Origin: Trichocoleus desertorum NBK24
GTDB lineage: Bacteria > Cyanobacteriota > Cyanobacteriia > FACHB-46
Direction: 5' to 3'
Length of the DNA: 64,000 nt
Assembly (NCBI RefSeq): GCF_030409055.1
Contig: NZ_CP116619.1
Location: forward strand, 2,308,628 to 2,372,627
Each line of letters opens with the position of its first letter. Positions within the stretch are counted from its first letter, which is position 1. Of the stretch, positions 1 through 8,607 are shown piece after piece. Made by a program: the position numbers and the translations under genes. The notes under the pieces are model-generated. The model searched no databases. It was given only the letters and a program-made list of their open reading frames with translations, and was not told where the DNA came from.

Positions 1-374
1 TTTTCTCATAAAGAATTATTGTTGCCTGTAGAGTAAAAAATGAAAAACGAGATGTAAAGCAAGCATCTTGCCTGCTAGCATACAGGATGATCACACTACG
101 GTTTAAAGTAATCGAAACACAGCTATTTCTAGGGGTTTGGATTTTGTTTGAGTCAGTATTTTATTCAAACTATCGAGATGTAAACTAATAGCTTGAGAAC
201 TGTAAAGACATATCAAATAGCTGTTACATAAAATTTTGATAACGAAGTTCCACGTTCTGATCCCAGGCGCGTTAATCTAAGCTTTAAGCAATTAAGATTT
301 CTGTGTTGAAAACTGAGCAGATATCTCAATTGCCGCTTTACTTTTTTCACATAATTAAATAAGGAGAGCGACCT
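1..374. other. AT-rich intergenic region upstream of the EF-G-like gene
   Basis: No open reading frame, tRNA or strong hairpin was recognised here. The stretch is AT-rich and lacks HIP1 octamers, and presumably carries the promoter and leader of the gene starting at 375. Its only clear element is a Shine-Dalgarno AAGGAG at 361-366, eight bases before the ATG. Confidence 0.6.
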
Positions 375-2426
375 ATGAACAACAAAGTAGAGGTGGGTTC
401 GCGAAATGTAGCCATTGTTGGTCCTTATCTCAGTGGGAAAACCACGCTTCTGGAAAGTCTTTTATCGGTTACAGGAGCAATTAACCGTAAAGGTCGGATA
501 CAAGACCGCAATACCGTGGGGGACAGTGCCGCTGAAGCCCGCGATCGCCAAATGAGTGTGGAAATAAACGCCGCCAGTACTGAATATGGCGGCGTTCGTT
601 TTACGTTTGTAGACTGTCCTGGTTCCGTTGAATTCGCTCAAGAAACTTACAACGCCTTGATTGGGGTTGATGCTGCGATCGTAGTTTGTGAAGCAGTGAG
701 CGATCGCGTCCTCACCCTGGCTCCCTTATTTAAGTTTTTGGATGACTGGGAAATTCCCCATCTCGTCTTTATCAACAAAATGGACCGCGCTACCTCTCAC
801 TACATGGATGTGCTCCAGGCGCTCAAGTCTGTTTCTAGTCGGCCCTTGGTGCCGCACCAATACCCAATTGCCCAAGGCGAAGAAATTGTGGGCTTTATCG
901 ACTTGGTGAGCGAGCAAGCTTATCACTACCATCCGGGTGCGCCCGCTGACCCTGTCCCTCTACCAGAAGCTCTCCAGAGCGAGGAACAATCTGCGCGGGC
1001 AGAGATGCTGGAAACTCTAGCCGACTTTGATGATCGTCTTTTAGAAGAGCTGCTAGAAGAAATTAACCCCTCCGAAGAAGAAATTCTGCAAGATCTGAAA
1101 ATGGATCTGGGCGCAGATTTGATTGTGCCTGTCTTCATTGGTGTGGCGGAGCAAGATTATGGCGTGAGGCCACTACTAGAAGCCTTGCTGAGAGAAGCTC
1201 CGGATGCCGAAACCACCGCAGAACACAGAGGCACGGTGCTCAGTGCCAAGGCTCCGCTGGCTCAAGTCCTCAAAACCTACTACACCCCACAAGGCGGCAA
1301 GCTCTCTCTCGTGCGGGTTTGGCAAGGCACGATTACCGATGGTATGACCTTGAATGGTGTGCGAGTCGGCGGTCTGTATCGCCTGATGGGACAACAAACC
1401 CATAGCTTAACTAGTGCTCAGGCAGGCGAAATTATTGCCATTAGTCGCTTGGAAGGTGTGAAGACCGGAGACACGCTGACCACAGCCGATTCTCAACCTA
1501 CCGCTGAGCTACCAAAAGCTGAACACATGGCTCCTGTATTTGCGCTCGCCATCACCCCTGAGAAGCGCAACGACGAAGTAAAGCTCAGCAGTGCCCTCAG
1601 TAAATTGCTAGAAGAAGACCCCTCTCTGGCTTGGGAACAACATGGCGACACCCACGAAGTGATTCTTTGGGGACAAGGTGACATTCACTTGCAGGTAGCG
1701 CTCGATCGCTTGCGGCGGAAATATAACTTGCCGATGAGCACCCACTTGCCCCAAGTGCCTTACAAAGAAACGATTCGCAAACCCACCTCTTCTCACGGTC
1801 GCTACAAGCACCAAACTGGAGGTCATGGGCAGTTTGGCGATGTTCACCTAGACATCAAACCGCTACCTAGGGGAGAAGGCTTCAACTTTAAGGAAACAAT
1901 TGTGGGGGGTGTGGTGCCACGGCAGTACATTCCGGGGGTGGAAACAGGGGTACGGGAGTTCTTGGTGCATGGGCCGCTCGGTTTCCCGGTGGTTGATGTG
2001 GCGGTGACACTCACCAATGGTTCCTACCACAACGTCGATAGCTCGGAGCAAGCCTTCAAGCAAGCGGCGCGGATTGCCATGCAGGAAGGCATGACCCAGT
2101 GTGAACCTACCTTACTAGAGCCGATTGTGTCGATCGCGATTTCTGTGCCCACCGAATTCACCTCCAAAGTGCTGAAGCTGGTGAGCGGACGACGGGGGCA
2201 AATTCTGGGTTACGCTGCCAAAGACAGTTGGCATGGTTGGGATGAAGTTTCGGCTTACTTGCCCCAAGCGGAAATGCACGACCTGATTGTGGAGCTGCGA
2301 TCGCTAACGATGGGCGTGGGCTCCTTCCACTGGGAAGCGCATCATCTGCAAGAAGTTCCAGAAAAGCTAGCTGAGAAGGTACTAGCTGCTAACAGCACCA
2401 ACAGCAACGGCAACAATCGGCACTAA
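375..2426 (+). CDS. Elongation factor G-like translational GTPase (EF-G paralogue)
   Basis: A 683-residue cytoplasmic GTPase with the full EF-G layout: N-terminal G domain, domain II, then domains III-V. Visible motifs are the P-loop GPYLSGKT (about residues 16-23), DCPGS (about 80) and NKMD (about 135). Canonical EF-G reads DTPGH at the second motif, and its His positions the catalytic water; here it is Ser. The switch I segment reads RDRQMS instead of RERGIT. The gene therefore belongs to the EF-G-like paralogue group rather than the main fusA, which usually sits in the str operon with rpsL, rpsG and tuf; none of these is nearby. AAGGAG lies eight bases before the ATG, which fixes the start. 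The role is probably ribosome-linked, but the substrate state is unknown. Confidence 0.85.
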   Translation: MNNKVEVGSRNVAIVGPYLSGKTTLLESLLSVTGAINRKGRIQDRNTVGDSAAEARDRQMSVEINAASTEYGGVRFTFVDCPGSVEFAQETYNALIGVDAAIVVCEAVSDRVLTLAPLFKFLDDWEIPHLVFINKMDRATSHYMDVLQALKSVSSRPLVPHQYPIAQGEEIVGFIDLVSEQAYHYHPGAPADPVPLPEALQSEEQSARAEMLETLADFDDRLLEELLEEINPSEEEILQDLKMDLGADLIVPVFIGVAEQDYGVRPLLEALLREAPDAETTAEHRGTVLSAKAPLAQVLKTYYTPQGGKLSLVRVWQGTITDGMTLNGVRVGGLYRLMGQQTHSLTSAQAGEIIAISRLEGVKTGDTLTTADSQPTAELPKAEHMAPVFALAITPEKRNDEVKLSSALSKLLEEDPSLAWEQHGDTHEVILWGQGDIHLQVALDRLRRKYNLPMSTHLPQVPYKETIRKPTSSHGRYKHQTGGHGQFGDVHLDIKPLPRGEGFNFKETIVGGVVPRQYIPGVETGVREFLVHGPLGFPVVDVAVTLTNGSYHNVDSSEQAFKQAARIAMQEGMTQCEPTLLEPIVSIAISVPTEFTSKVLKLVSGRRGQILGYAAKDSWHGWDEVSAYLPQAEMHDLIVELRSLTMGVGSFHWEAHHLQEVPEKLAEKVLAANSTNSNGNNRH

Positions 2427-2526
2427 GTTTATGCCCTGCCAGAGGCTATAGATTGGCCTTCTGGTAGACGCCAAAGCTAAGCGGAGAGTGGCATATCAGA
2501 CAATACAGGTTATCTGGTATGTCACT

Positions 2527-2751
2527 ATGTTTAGCTTATTAGAAACCACGATTCGGCCCCTACAACTGAACTCCCAAGTGTTGGAGGTGGCCTATGAACT
2601 GTATTTAGAAGCACCCCAAGCGAGTCATCCTGGGATTAACCTACAAGAACTCTCCCGACGTACTGGAGCCAGTTTGATGGAGTGCCGCAATGCGATCGTT
2701 GAAGCGAATCAAGTAGGCAGATTCCCGAATTGCTCTTTGTACACAGCATGA
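2527..2751 (+). CDS. Small conserved-looking hypothetical protein (74 aa), coupled to the acyltransferase
   Basis: Family not recognised. The chosen ATG at 2527 gives a 74-residue soluble protein; a GTG at 2488 would add 13 residues with no better ribosome site. The middle (GINLQELSRRTGASLMECRNAI) has the spacing of a short helix-turn-helix but has no convincing family match. Its TGA overlaps the ATG of the next gene in an ATGA tetranucleotide at 2748-2751, which suggests translational coupling with the acyltransferase. Codon use and the local HIP1-derived GCGATCG are native. Confidence 0.55.
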   Translation: MFSLLETTIRPLQLNSQVLEVAYELYLEAPQASHPGINLQELSRRTGASLMECRNAIVEANQVGRFPNCSLYTA

Positions 2752-3869
2752 ATTGGGATCATACGGCCTATACCAATGCCAGCGAGTCTCCCTACGATTC
2801 ATGCTCAAATTCGGCGGAGCAGCACTGTAATCCTGGGCTTAAGACTCCTGCGCTTCAGTCGCTTCCTGCTTACCGCTTTAGTTGGTTTGACTGGTTTTGC
2901 CTCTGGTATCCTCCGGGCTGGCTGATTTTATTTAATCGCCACTGGCAGCATTACCACGACGATCCTGAAGGCTGGAACTGGCTGGAGTACATGCTATTTC
3001 TGATTCCGGGAGGCTTTTACTTAGCCCTTTTGCTCCGCTGGTTGCGACTCGGTTGTCGGGCACCCCGCGCCGAAGTGGGCAAGGTTGACCCTACTTATCA
3101 ACAAGCATTTCAAGATGAAATCTTGGGTCCCATTGTGCAACATTATTTCCAGGCAGAGTTGCACCAGCTAGAGCATTTGCCTACCACAGGCCCACTGGTC
3201 GTGGTGATGAATCACGCGGGTATGGCTTTTCCCTGGGATTTTATCAGTTTAGGCTGGTTACTCAAGCAGGAACGAAATTGGGTGATCCAGCCGCTAGCCC
3301 ACACCATTTTTTTCGATCATCCTTGGTTGAATTGGTGGCTCCCACCCAAATGGCCTCAAGTTTTGGGGGGAGTGCGGGCGGAGCGTCAAAGTTTTGAGGC
3401 AGCCGTAGCTAACGCAGAGACAGAAACGGCGGTACTCTATGCCCCGGAGGGCTGGCGCGGCTTAATTAAGGGATGGCGACATCGCTATCAGTTGACTACG
3501 TTTGACCCGAGTTTCATTCAAATTAGCGATCGCCATCAAGTACCCATTTTGCCCGTAACTTGCATTGGCAATGAATTGCTGCACCCTTGGGCCTGGAACT
3601 TTAAAGCCTTAGCCCGTTTGATTAAGCTACCGCTGTTCCCTATTTCGTTGCTGATGGTGGCGTTTGTGCTCTTTCCCTCAATGGGAGTTTGGGCGATGCG
3701 ATCGCGACTCAAGTACACGCTGCAACCGCTCTATCAACCTTGGCAAGATACAGACGTTTCAGTTACCGGACAGCACAAGCGATCGCAAGCTTACCAACAG
3801 GCGCAAAACTTGCGATCGCGGCTCCAAGATCAACTCAACCAGTTACGCAATAACGTAAAAAGCGAGTAA
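2748..3869 (+). CDS. Lysophospholipid/glycerolipid acyltransferase family protein (PlsC-like)
   Basis: A 373-residue membrane-associated acyltransferase. A hydrophobic segment around residues 60-85 (LEYMLFLIPGGFYLALLLRW) precedes the acyltransferase core. The core starts with VVVMNHAGMAFPWD and continues to APEGWRG, the equivalent of the FPEGTR block. Standard PlsC has His-x4-Asp; here the His and Asp are seven residues apart, as in the more distant DGAT/hemolysin-type branch. A second hydrophobic helix lies near LIKLPLFPISLLMVAFVLFP. It probably transfers an acyl chain to a glycerolipid or similar lipid acceptor; the exact acceptor cannot be told. The ATG at 2748 (ATGA overlap with the upstream gene) is preferred over a TTG at 2730. 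The gene ends exactly where the convergent DUF3352 gene ends. Confidence 0.75.
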   Translation: MNWDHTAYTNASESPYDSCSNSAEQHCNPGLKTPALQSLPAYRFSWFDWFCLWYPPGWLILFNRHWQHYHDDPEGWNWLEYMLFLIPGGFYLALLLRWLRLGCRAPRAEVGKVDPTYQQAFQDEILGPIVQHYFQAELHQLEHLPTTGPLVVVMNHAGMAFPWDFISLGWLLKQERNWVIQPLAHTIFFDHPWLNWWLPPKWPQVLGGVRAERQSFEAAVANAETETAVLYAPEGWRGLIKGWRHRYQLTTFDPSFIQISDRHQVPILPVTCIGNELLHPWAWNFKALARLIKLPLFPISLLMVAFVLFPSMGVWAMRSRLKYTLQPLYQPWQDTDVSVTGQHKRSQAYQQAQNLRSRLQDQLNQLRNNVKSE

Positions 3870-5516
3870 CTACTTAAGACTCACCGCTTTAGGTTTGAGG
3901 GACAAAAGCATCTCGACTTGCGCGGTGGTCTTGTCTGGTTGAGTCACGGTGATACCCAGGCCACGGATCGAGTTCAACATGGCAGTTGCTTCTGGCGTGA
4001 TGGCGCTGGTCTGGGTTTTTAACAAGCTGGTATTCATCACAGCCATAACCTTATCCATGTCGAGATAAAAATAGCCTGCGTTCGGCTTAGCTAGAGAACC
4101 TGTCACCGTTTTGAAGGCGGTGCTTTGGTCTAGAGGCTGTTTGGCGGGAGCAATCATGCCATCAATCAACGGGCTACCCACCGCAATAAAGAGAGAATTT
4201 TGGTTCAGCCAGCCATGACCCAAAACGCTTTCCTGTTGCGGCAACTTCCACTCAGTGATGGTTTTGCCCTGAACGTTCCGCTGGGCCACGCTCATATAGT
4301 TCTTCTGGGCGATCGCATCCAATTTAGTTAAGGTCGCCTCAGCAGTGGCGCGATCGCTGGTTTCTAGGACTAGCACACCGCCAAAGCCAACTGAAGACAG
4401 CACACCTTGATTGAGAGCGATCGCGCCTAGGCCAAACTCGCCATCCATCCAGCCAAACACTTCTTTGTCGGCATCCAGATTTACGGTCTTGAGTTGTTGC
4501 CGTACGGTGTCAACAACTATTTGGCTTTGCGGGACATCTTTCGACTGCTCGACCATTGTGGTCCAGGCAGTCTTTAGCCCTTGTCCTGTTACCAAAGCGA
4601 GGGTTTCGGTGGGAAAGGCGGCGACTACTTTTCCGGGCACTGGTTTGTACTGGACTGCCGTTGCTTGAGGCTTAGCTTTGGCCTTGGCTTTCACCCGTAG
4701 CCCTGATTCATCCACACCCACGCCTACGACCAAAGACTCCACCTGGTCTAACTGCTGCATACTTTGCGGTGGAATTTGGGCCGCTTGAGGGCTATTGGCA
4801 ATCAGTTGCTTGACCGAAGTGCCATAGTTAGGCAAATAAATTTGGGCGATCGGATTTTCTACATCTACGCCTGCTGCCATCAGTTTCGCCGCACCGGATT
4901 TATCGGCAAAGGAAGGCGCACCTTTGAAGGTATCCACAGCCTGTTCGATCGTGGCTTTTTTGTCAGCGAGGACTAGGCGATCGCTAAGAACGGCGCTGTA
5001 AATCGTGCTCTTTGGCTGATCCTTTTGTGTAGTCGCTGAAATTTTAATGCCCTTGTAGTCGCTTTCTTGAGTTTGCACACCAGGTTGGGACTTGGCTTGA
5101 TTGGCAAATGCCAAAGCCCGAACTTTGTCTTTAATACCCACAACCAGCAGGGTATCTGACTGCTGAGCATTACTAGCGGTGCTGGGCATTACTGCCACCA
5201 TGACACTACCCACCCAGGGCTTCAGGTCTTTGTCATAGTTGAGCTGACTACCTTTAAGCATTGAAGCTTGCAAGCTCTGCACGCCTTGACCGATCAGCTT
5301 TTGAGCTTCTGGGGTGCCAAACTGCTCTAGTTGCGACCACCCTTTGGCATCACTCGAAATAAAAGTAGCCATCAGCGCGTCATCGGGCACTACTTCAGCG
5401 CTGGCAGCAGGGCTAGATGAATCAATTGGCCCTCCTTTCAGAAACCAGTAAGCAGCACCCCCAACGACAACCGCGATCGCAGCAACAGGCAATAATACTT
5501 TTTTGAAAGCAGACAT
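3870..5516 (-). CDS. DUF3352 domain-containing membrane-anchored protein
   Basis: The protein has about 548 residues: an N-terminal transmembrane anchor (VLLPVAAIAVVVGGAAYWFL), a Ser/Ala-rich spacer, then a long DUF3352 domain, predicted to sit outside the cytoplasmic membrane. Family landmarks are SQLEQFGTPEAQ, YDKDLKPWVG and WMDGEFGLG. Function is unknown; the family is common in cyanobacteria. A paralogue with the same plan lies at 8608-10380. The start ATG at 5516 has GGAG about 12 bases upstream; a TTG three codons earlier (5525) is possible. The stop codons of this gene and the acyltransferase are directly adjacent (3869/3870), so the two mRNAs converge with no spacer. Confidence 0.8.
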   Translation of the reverse strand: MSAFKKVLLPVAAIAVVVGGAAYWFLKGGPIDSSSPAASAEVVPDDALMATFISSDAKGWSQLEQFGTPEAQKLIGQGVQSLQASMLKGSQLNYDKDLKPWVGSVMVAVMPSTASNAQQSDTLLVVGIKDKVRALAFANQAKSQPGVQTQESDYKGIKISATTQKDQPKSTIYSAVLSDRLVLADKKATIEQAVDTFKGAPSFADKSGAAKLMAAGVDVENPIAQIYLPNYGTSVKQLIANSPQAAQIPPQSMQQLDQVESLVVGVGVDESGLRVKAKAKAKPQATAVQYKPVPGKVVAAFPTETLALVTGQGLKTAWTTMVEQSKDVPQSQIVVDTVRQQLKTVNLDADKEVFGWMDGEFGLGAIALNQGVLSSVGFGGVLVLETSDRATAEATLTKLDAIAQKNYMSVAQRNVQGKTITEWKLPQQESVLGHGWLNQNSLFIAVGSPLIDGMIAPAKQPLDQSTAFKTVTGSLAKPNAGYFYLDMDKVMAVMNTSLLKTQTSAITPEATAMLNSIRGLGITVTQPDKTTAQVEMLLSLKPKAVSLK

Positions 5517-5687
5517 GGGAACCAAGTTCTCCTAGAAGCGTGGGATTTTAAGCACTAATGTGAAACGGGGCTAAACCTAAGACGGGATGAGCGCTGGGCT
5601 TGATAGAGGAAACACAATTTCTCGGCTTGATTCCAGTGTTCCCTGCCACAATGGATTAAAGATTGGGCCTTTCTTTAAGAAATTCTT

Positions 5688-6842
5688 GTGACTAACAACA
5701 GAGTTGAAGCGATTCTGCACCGCGCCTTAGCGGGTGATGATATTTCTCCCGAAGCAGGAGTGACGCTGCTGCAACAGACAGAGCCAGATGCGATCGCAGC
5801 GATCCGAGAAGCGGCAGACCAATTGCGCCAGCAGCAAGCGGGCAACACCGTCACTTATGTGATCAATCGCAATATCAACTTCACGAATATTTGTGAACAG
5901 CATTGTAGTTTTTGCGCTTTTCGTCGGGATGCTGGAGACGAGGGAGCTTATTGGCTGGATAACGCCAAAGTTCTCGAAAAAGCCACAGATGCAGTACAAC
6001 GGGGGGCCACTGAAATTTGTATGCAAGGCGGGCTGAATCTGGAAGCCAAGCTCAATGGCAGTTCCCTAGCCTACTATTGCCAAGTGGTAGAAACGATCAC
6101 TCACCAGTTTCCCCACCTGCACCTCCACGCTTTTTCACCTCAGGAAGTGCAGTTCATCGCGCGGGAAGACAATTTAAGTTACGCCAAAGTGATCGAGGCT
6201 TTACAGACAGCGGGCGTTGGCTCTATGCCAGGAACCGCCGCAGAAGTGTTGGATGACGAGGTGCGTCGCATTCTCTGCCCAGAAAAGACTGATAGTGCAA
6301 CCTGGTTGGAAATCGTGGCGACTGCTCACCGCTTGGGGATGCCCACGACTAGCACCATGCTCTCCGGGCACATCGAAACGCCAGAACAGCAGATCAAGCA
6401 CTTGGATTTGCTGCGATCGCTCCAACAGCAGGCTCAAGATCGAGGCGATCGAGGCATCACTGAGTTTATTTTGTTGCCATTTGTGGGACAGGAAGCTCCG
6501 AAACCATTACGTCGGCGCGTGGGACGTGATCAACCAATCTTGGCTGATGCTCTGCTCCTAATGGCGGTAGCTCGCATCTACTTAGGTCGCTGGATTCCTA
6601 ACCATCAACCTAGTTGGGTCAAGCTCGGCTTGGCAGGTGCAACAGAAGCGCTAACTTGGGGCTGCAACGACATCGGCGGTACCTTGATGGAAGAACACAT
6701 CACCTCGATGGCGGGAGCGCAGGGTGGCACCTGTATGGAAGTTGACACTTTACAAGCTGCGATTAGCTCTCTCGGTCGTCCTTACCAACAGCGAGATACC
6801 TTGTATAACGCGATCGCCACTCCAACTCTAGTGACTTCTTGA
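5688..6842 (+). CDS. cofH: CofH: FO synthase subunit 2 (radical SAM)
   Basis: The 384-residue enzyme joins tyrosine-derived 4-hydroxybenzyl to 5-amino-6-ribitylaminouracil in FO (8-hydroxy-5-deazaflavin) synthesis. In cyanobacteria FO serves as the antenna chromophore of DNA photolyase. The radical SAM cluster motif CEQHCSFC (residues 69-76) is intact, preceded by the CofH-typical NINFTNIC. The C-terminal half carries [12 protein letters not shown] and [15 protein letters not shown], characteristic of CofH rather than MqnC or CofG. Translation starts at a GTG (5688) after an AAGAAATTC stretch. The partner cofG is not in the window. HIP1 sites inside the gene show native composition, in contrast to the following AT-rich island. 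Confidence 0.9.
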   Translation: MTNNRVEAILHRALAGDDISPEAGVTLLQQTEPDAIAAIREAADQLRQQQAGNTVTYVINRNINFTNICEQHCSFCAFRRDAGDEGAYWLDNAKVLEKATDAVQRGATEICMQGGLNLEAKLNGSSLAYYCQVVETITHQFPHLHLHAFSPQEVQFIAREDNLSYAKVIEALQTAGVGSMPGTAAEVLDDEVRRILCPEKTDSATWLEIVATAHRLGMPTTSTMLSGHIETPEQQIKHLDLLRSLQQQAQDRGDRGITEFILLPFVGQEAPKPLRRRVGRDQPILADALLLMAVARIYLGRWIPNHQPSWVKLGLAGATEALTWGCNDIGGTLMEEHITSMAGAQGGTCMEVDTLQAAISSLGRPYQQRDTLYNAIATPTLVTS

Positions 6843-7002
6843 ACCATCGCTCGAAGCAAGACCCTTTCACTGTATCCCGCTACTTGGTCAAACTGAATCC
6901 TGACTGATGTAGGTAGAAGTTTTCAAAACTGCCGTAACCAATAACTGAAAAAGTCTGACGTTTGCAACCAACCAAATTGGCTGTTTCGGTGCATTGCGGT
7001 TG

Positions 7003-8222
7003 TCAGTCTGTGCCTGAAACAGCATTTCCTTCCAATAAAGCAATAAGAAATTCAACTTTTCCGAACAACTCATCATAAGTAATAATTTGAACATCGTTCA
7101 AACCCGTCCTGAATAGTTCGAATGACTTTTTCTTTTTTTGTTCGATTAACTCATTCTGGATATTACCAATGATAATAATACTTTTAGGGTTAAAAGCCTC
7201 AAATATTTCCTCCTCATAATTTACAAGAGCAACATAATTTTGCAACAAAGATTTTTTGTAATTAGCAACTTGAATTACAGATCCAGACAATTCACTTGAA
7301 ACATTATATACACCGCCTCCATACTGCGAACCTAAAAGTTTTGTTTTAGGTGTTTTTATTTCTATCAGAGCCGTGTTTCTGGTCAAATTATTTGCACATA
7401 GAAAATCAATAATATTCCCACCTTTGTTGCTAATACCTTTTCCACCCAAATAAGCTTTATCTTTAAGAATAGTGACAGGGAATGAAAATAGCTGAGCAAA
7501 GACAAACGAATTCTGTGAAAGAGTTCGCTGCCAAAATTCTTCATCGTCATTCTCTTGATTTGCTTGTCAGATTGAAAGAATACTCTTTAGGTTGCTTAGC
7601 TCGACTGCTACGTTTAACTTTTGCAAGTCATCAAATTCAAGATTTTCTAATACAGTAATAACATCCTCTACCTTTGATATGTTTGTGAGCCAGTTCACTA
7701 ACCTAGATATAATGTCAATCCCTGCTTTTTGGCTGATGTCTAAAAACTGACGAAGTAGGTCTTCATAAATTATTGGTTCGATGTCTTCTTGAATAAAAAA
7801 TCTATCAGTCTAGAGATAGAACCGACTTCCACTTTTTTGTCTAGCTTTAGAAACTCTTTTATTGCATCATCGGTAGATTCAGTAATACTTTTAGTCGTTT
7901 CTAACAACTCTAGCTGTTCTACAATTTTGCTAGGTTCTTGTGAAAAAGGCGTTACACGTGGCATCGCCTTAAAATTTTTTCTAATTCTTCTCAAAGTAGA
8001 TACAGACATTCCGAAAGCTTTTGCAGCTTCCTCTAAATTGGCATACTTCTGAAGTAATGTATCAAGCTCATAAACAGCCCTTTCCTGCCCAACTACATTT
8101 GCCCACCTTTCTAAAGAACGAATTCTATGGGGTGCACCAAACTGTATCCCACCAGGATATGCTTTCCACGCTGCTTGCAAAGTATCTATAAATGTCCATT
8201 GAGGATCAATGATGATGCTCAT
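7003..8222 (-). pseudogene. sduA: Broken Shedu (SduA, DUF4263) anti-phage nuclease gene with N-terminal HTH region
   Basis: Two open fragments on the minus strand, 8222-7770 and 7566-7003, join into one Shedu-like protein of about 406 residues if two lesions are repaired. Lesion 1 is a frameshift at a run of six T's (plus strand A's at 7795-7800): the upstream frame ends as SRLIDFLFKK, while the next frame continues FFIQEDIEPII; one extra T restores SRLIDFFIQED. Lesion 2 is an in-frame TGA at 7567-7569, just before QANQENDDEEFWQ, where a TGG (Trp) would be one change away. The C-terminal half has Shedu landmarks: EEFWQ, KAYLGGKGISNKGG, the nuclease-like IIDF and IEIKTP (Asp...Glu-x-Lys), and SGSVIQVANYK. 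The N-terminal part contains a helix-turn-helix-like EEAAKAFGMSVSTLRRI. The block is AT-rich, has no HIP1 site, and looks acquired. Shedu is a known single-gene phage defence; this copy is probably inactive, unless the lesions are sequencing errors. Confidence 0.8.
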
Positions 8223-8607
8223 AAACTCTGATTTGCAGTGGTTATATACAATAGCCTAAACATTCAGACTTCAACATACCAGGCTTCAGTCAACTCCTCA
8301 GAGACAATTTAGAAGGCTAACTATTAATAGAAGATTTCTGCATGACATGCTTGTAATAGAGATTAGATAAAAACTTTCTGTATAACAGCCCAAATGGAAT
8401 AGATAGCGGAATTTTTCCGCAATACACGCTGCTTTAGGTAAATAGCCTAAATCTTTTCACTTTCGGTAGAGACCAGTGCAAAGCCAAGCAATAACTACTC
8501 GATTTCTCCTGGGTAGCTATCCGGATTTAGCAAGCCACAGGCCGATAATACTTTGCTAGAGTGTCAACGGCGTTGCGTATTCTGTCTGGCTAAGAGAGCT
8601 TGGGGTC
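8223..8607. other. Intergenic region between the Shedu remnant and the DUF3352 gene
   Basis: No gene was found. It is AT-rich in its first two thirds, continuous in composition with the Shedu remnant. It holds a perfect small hairpin (GCGGAA-TTT-TTCCGC, 8406-8420), and TTTAGG/CCTAAA arms near 8433-8451. The decamer ATAGCCTAAA occurs twice (8251-8260 and 8442-8451). The promoter of the DUF3352 gene should lie in the last 150 bases. Confidence 0.5.

Noticed and set aside
7003-8222. Programmed frameshift and recoded stop in Shedu
   Set aside because: Two unrelated lesions (a short T run and a TGA) without slippery-site or recoding context fit decay better than programmed expression.
8406-8420. 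GCGGAA-TTT-TTCCGC hairpin as a terminator
   Set aside because: No T tract follows on either strand, and it is upstream, not downstream, of both neighbours.
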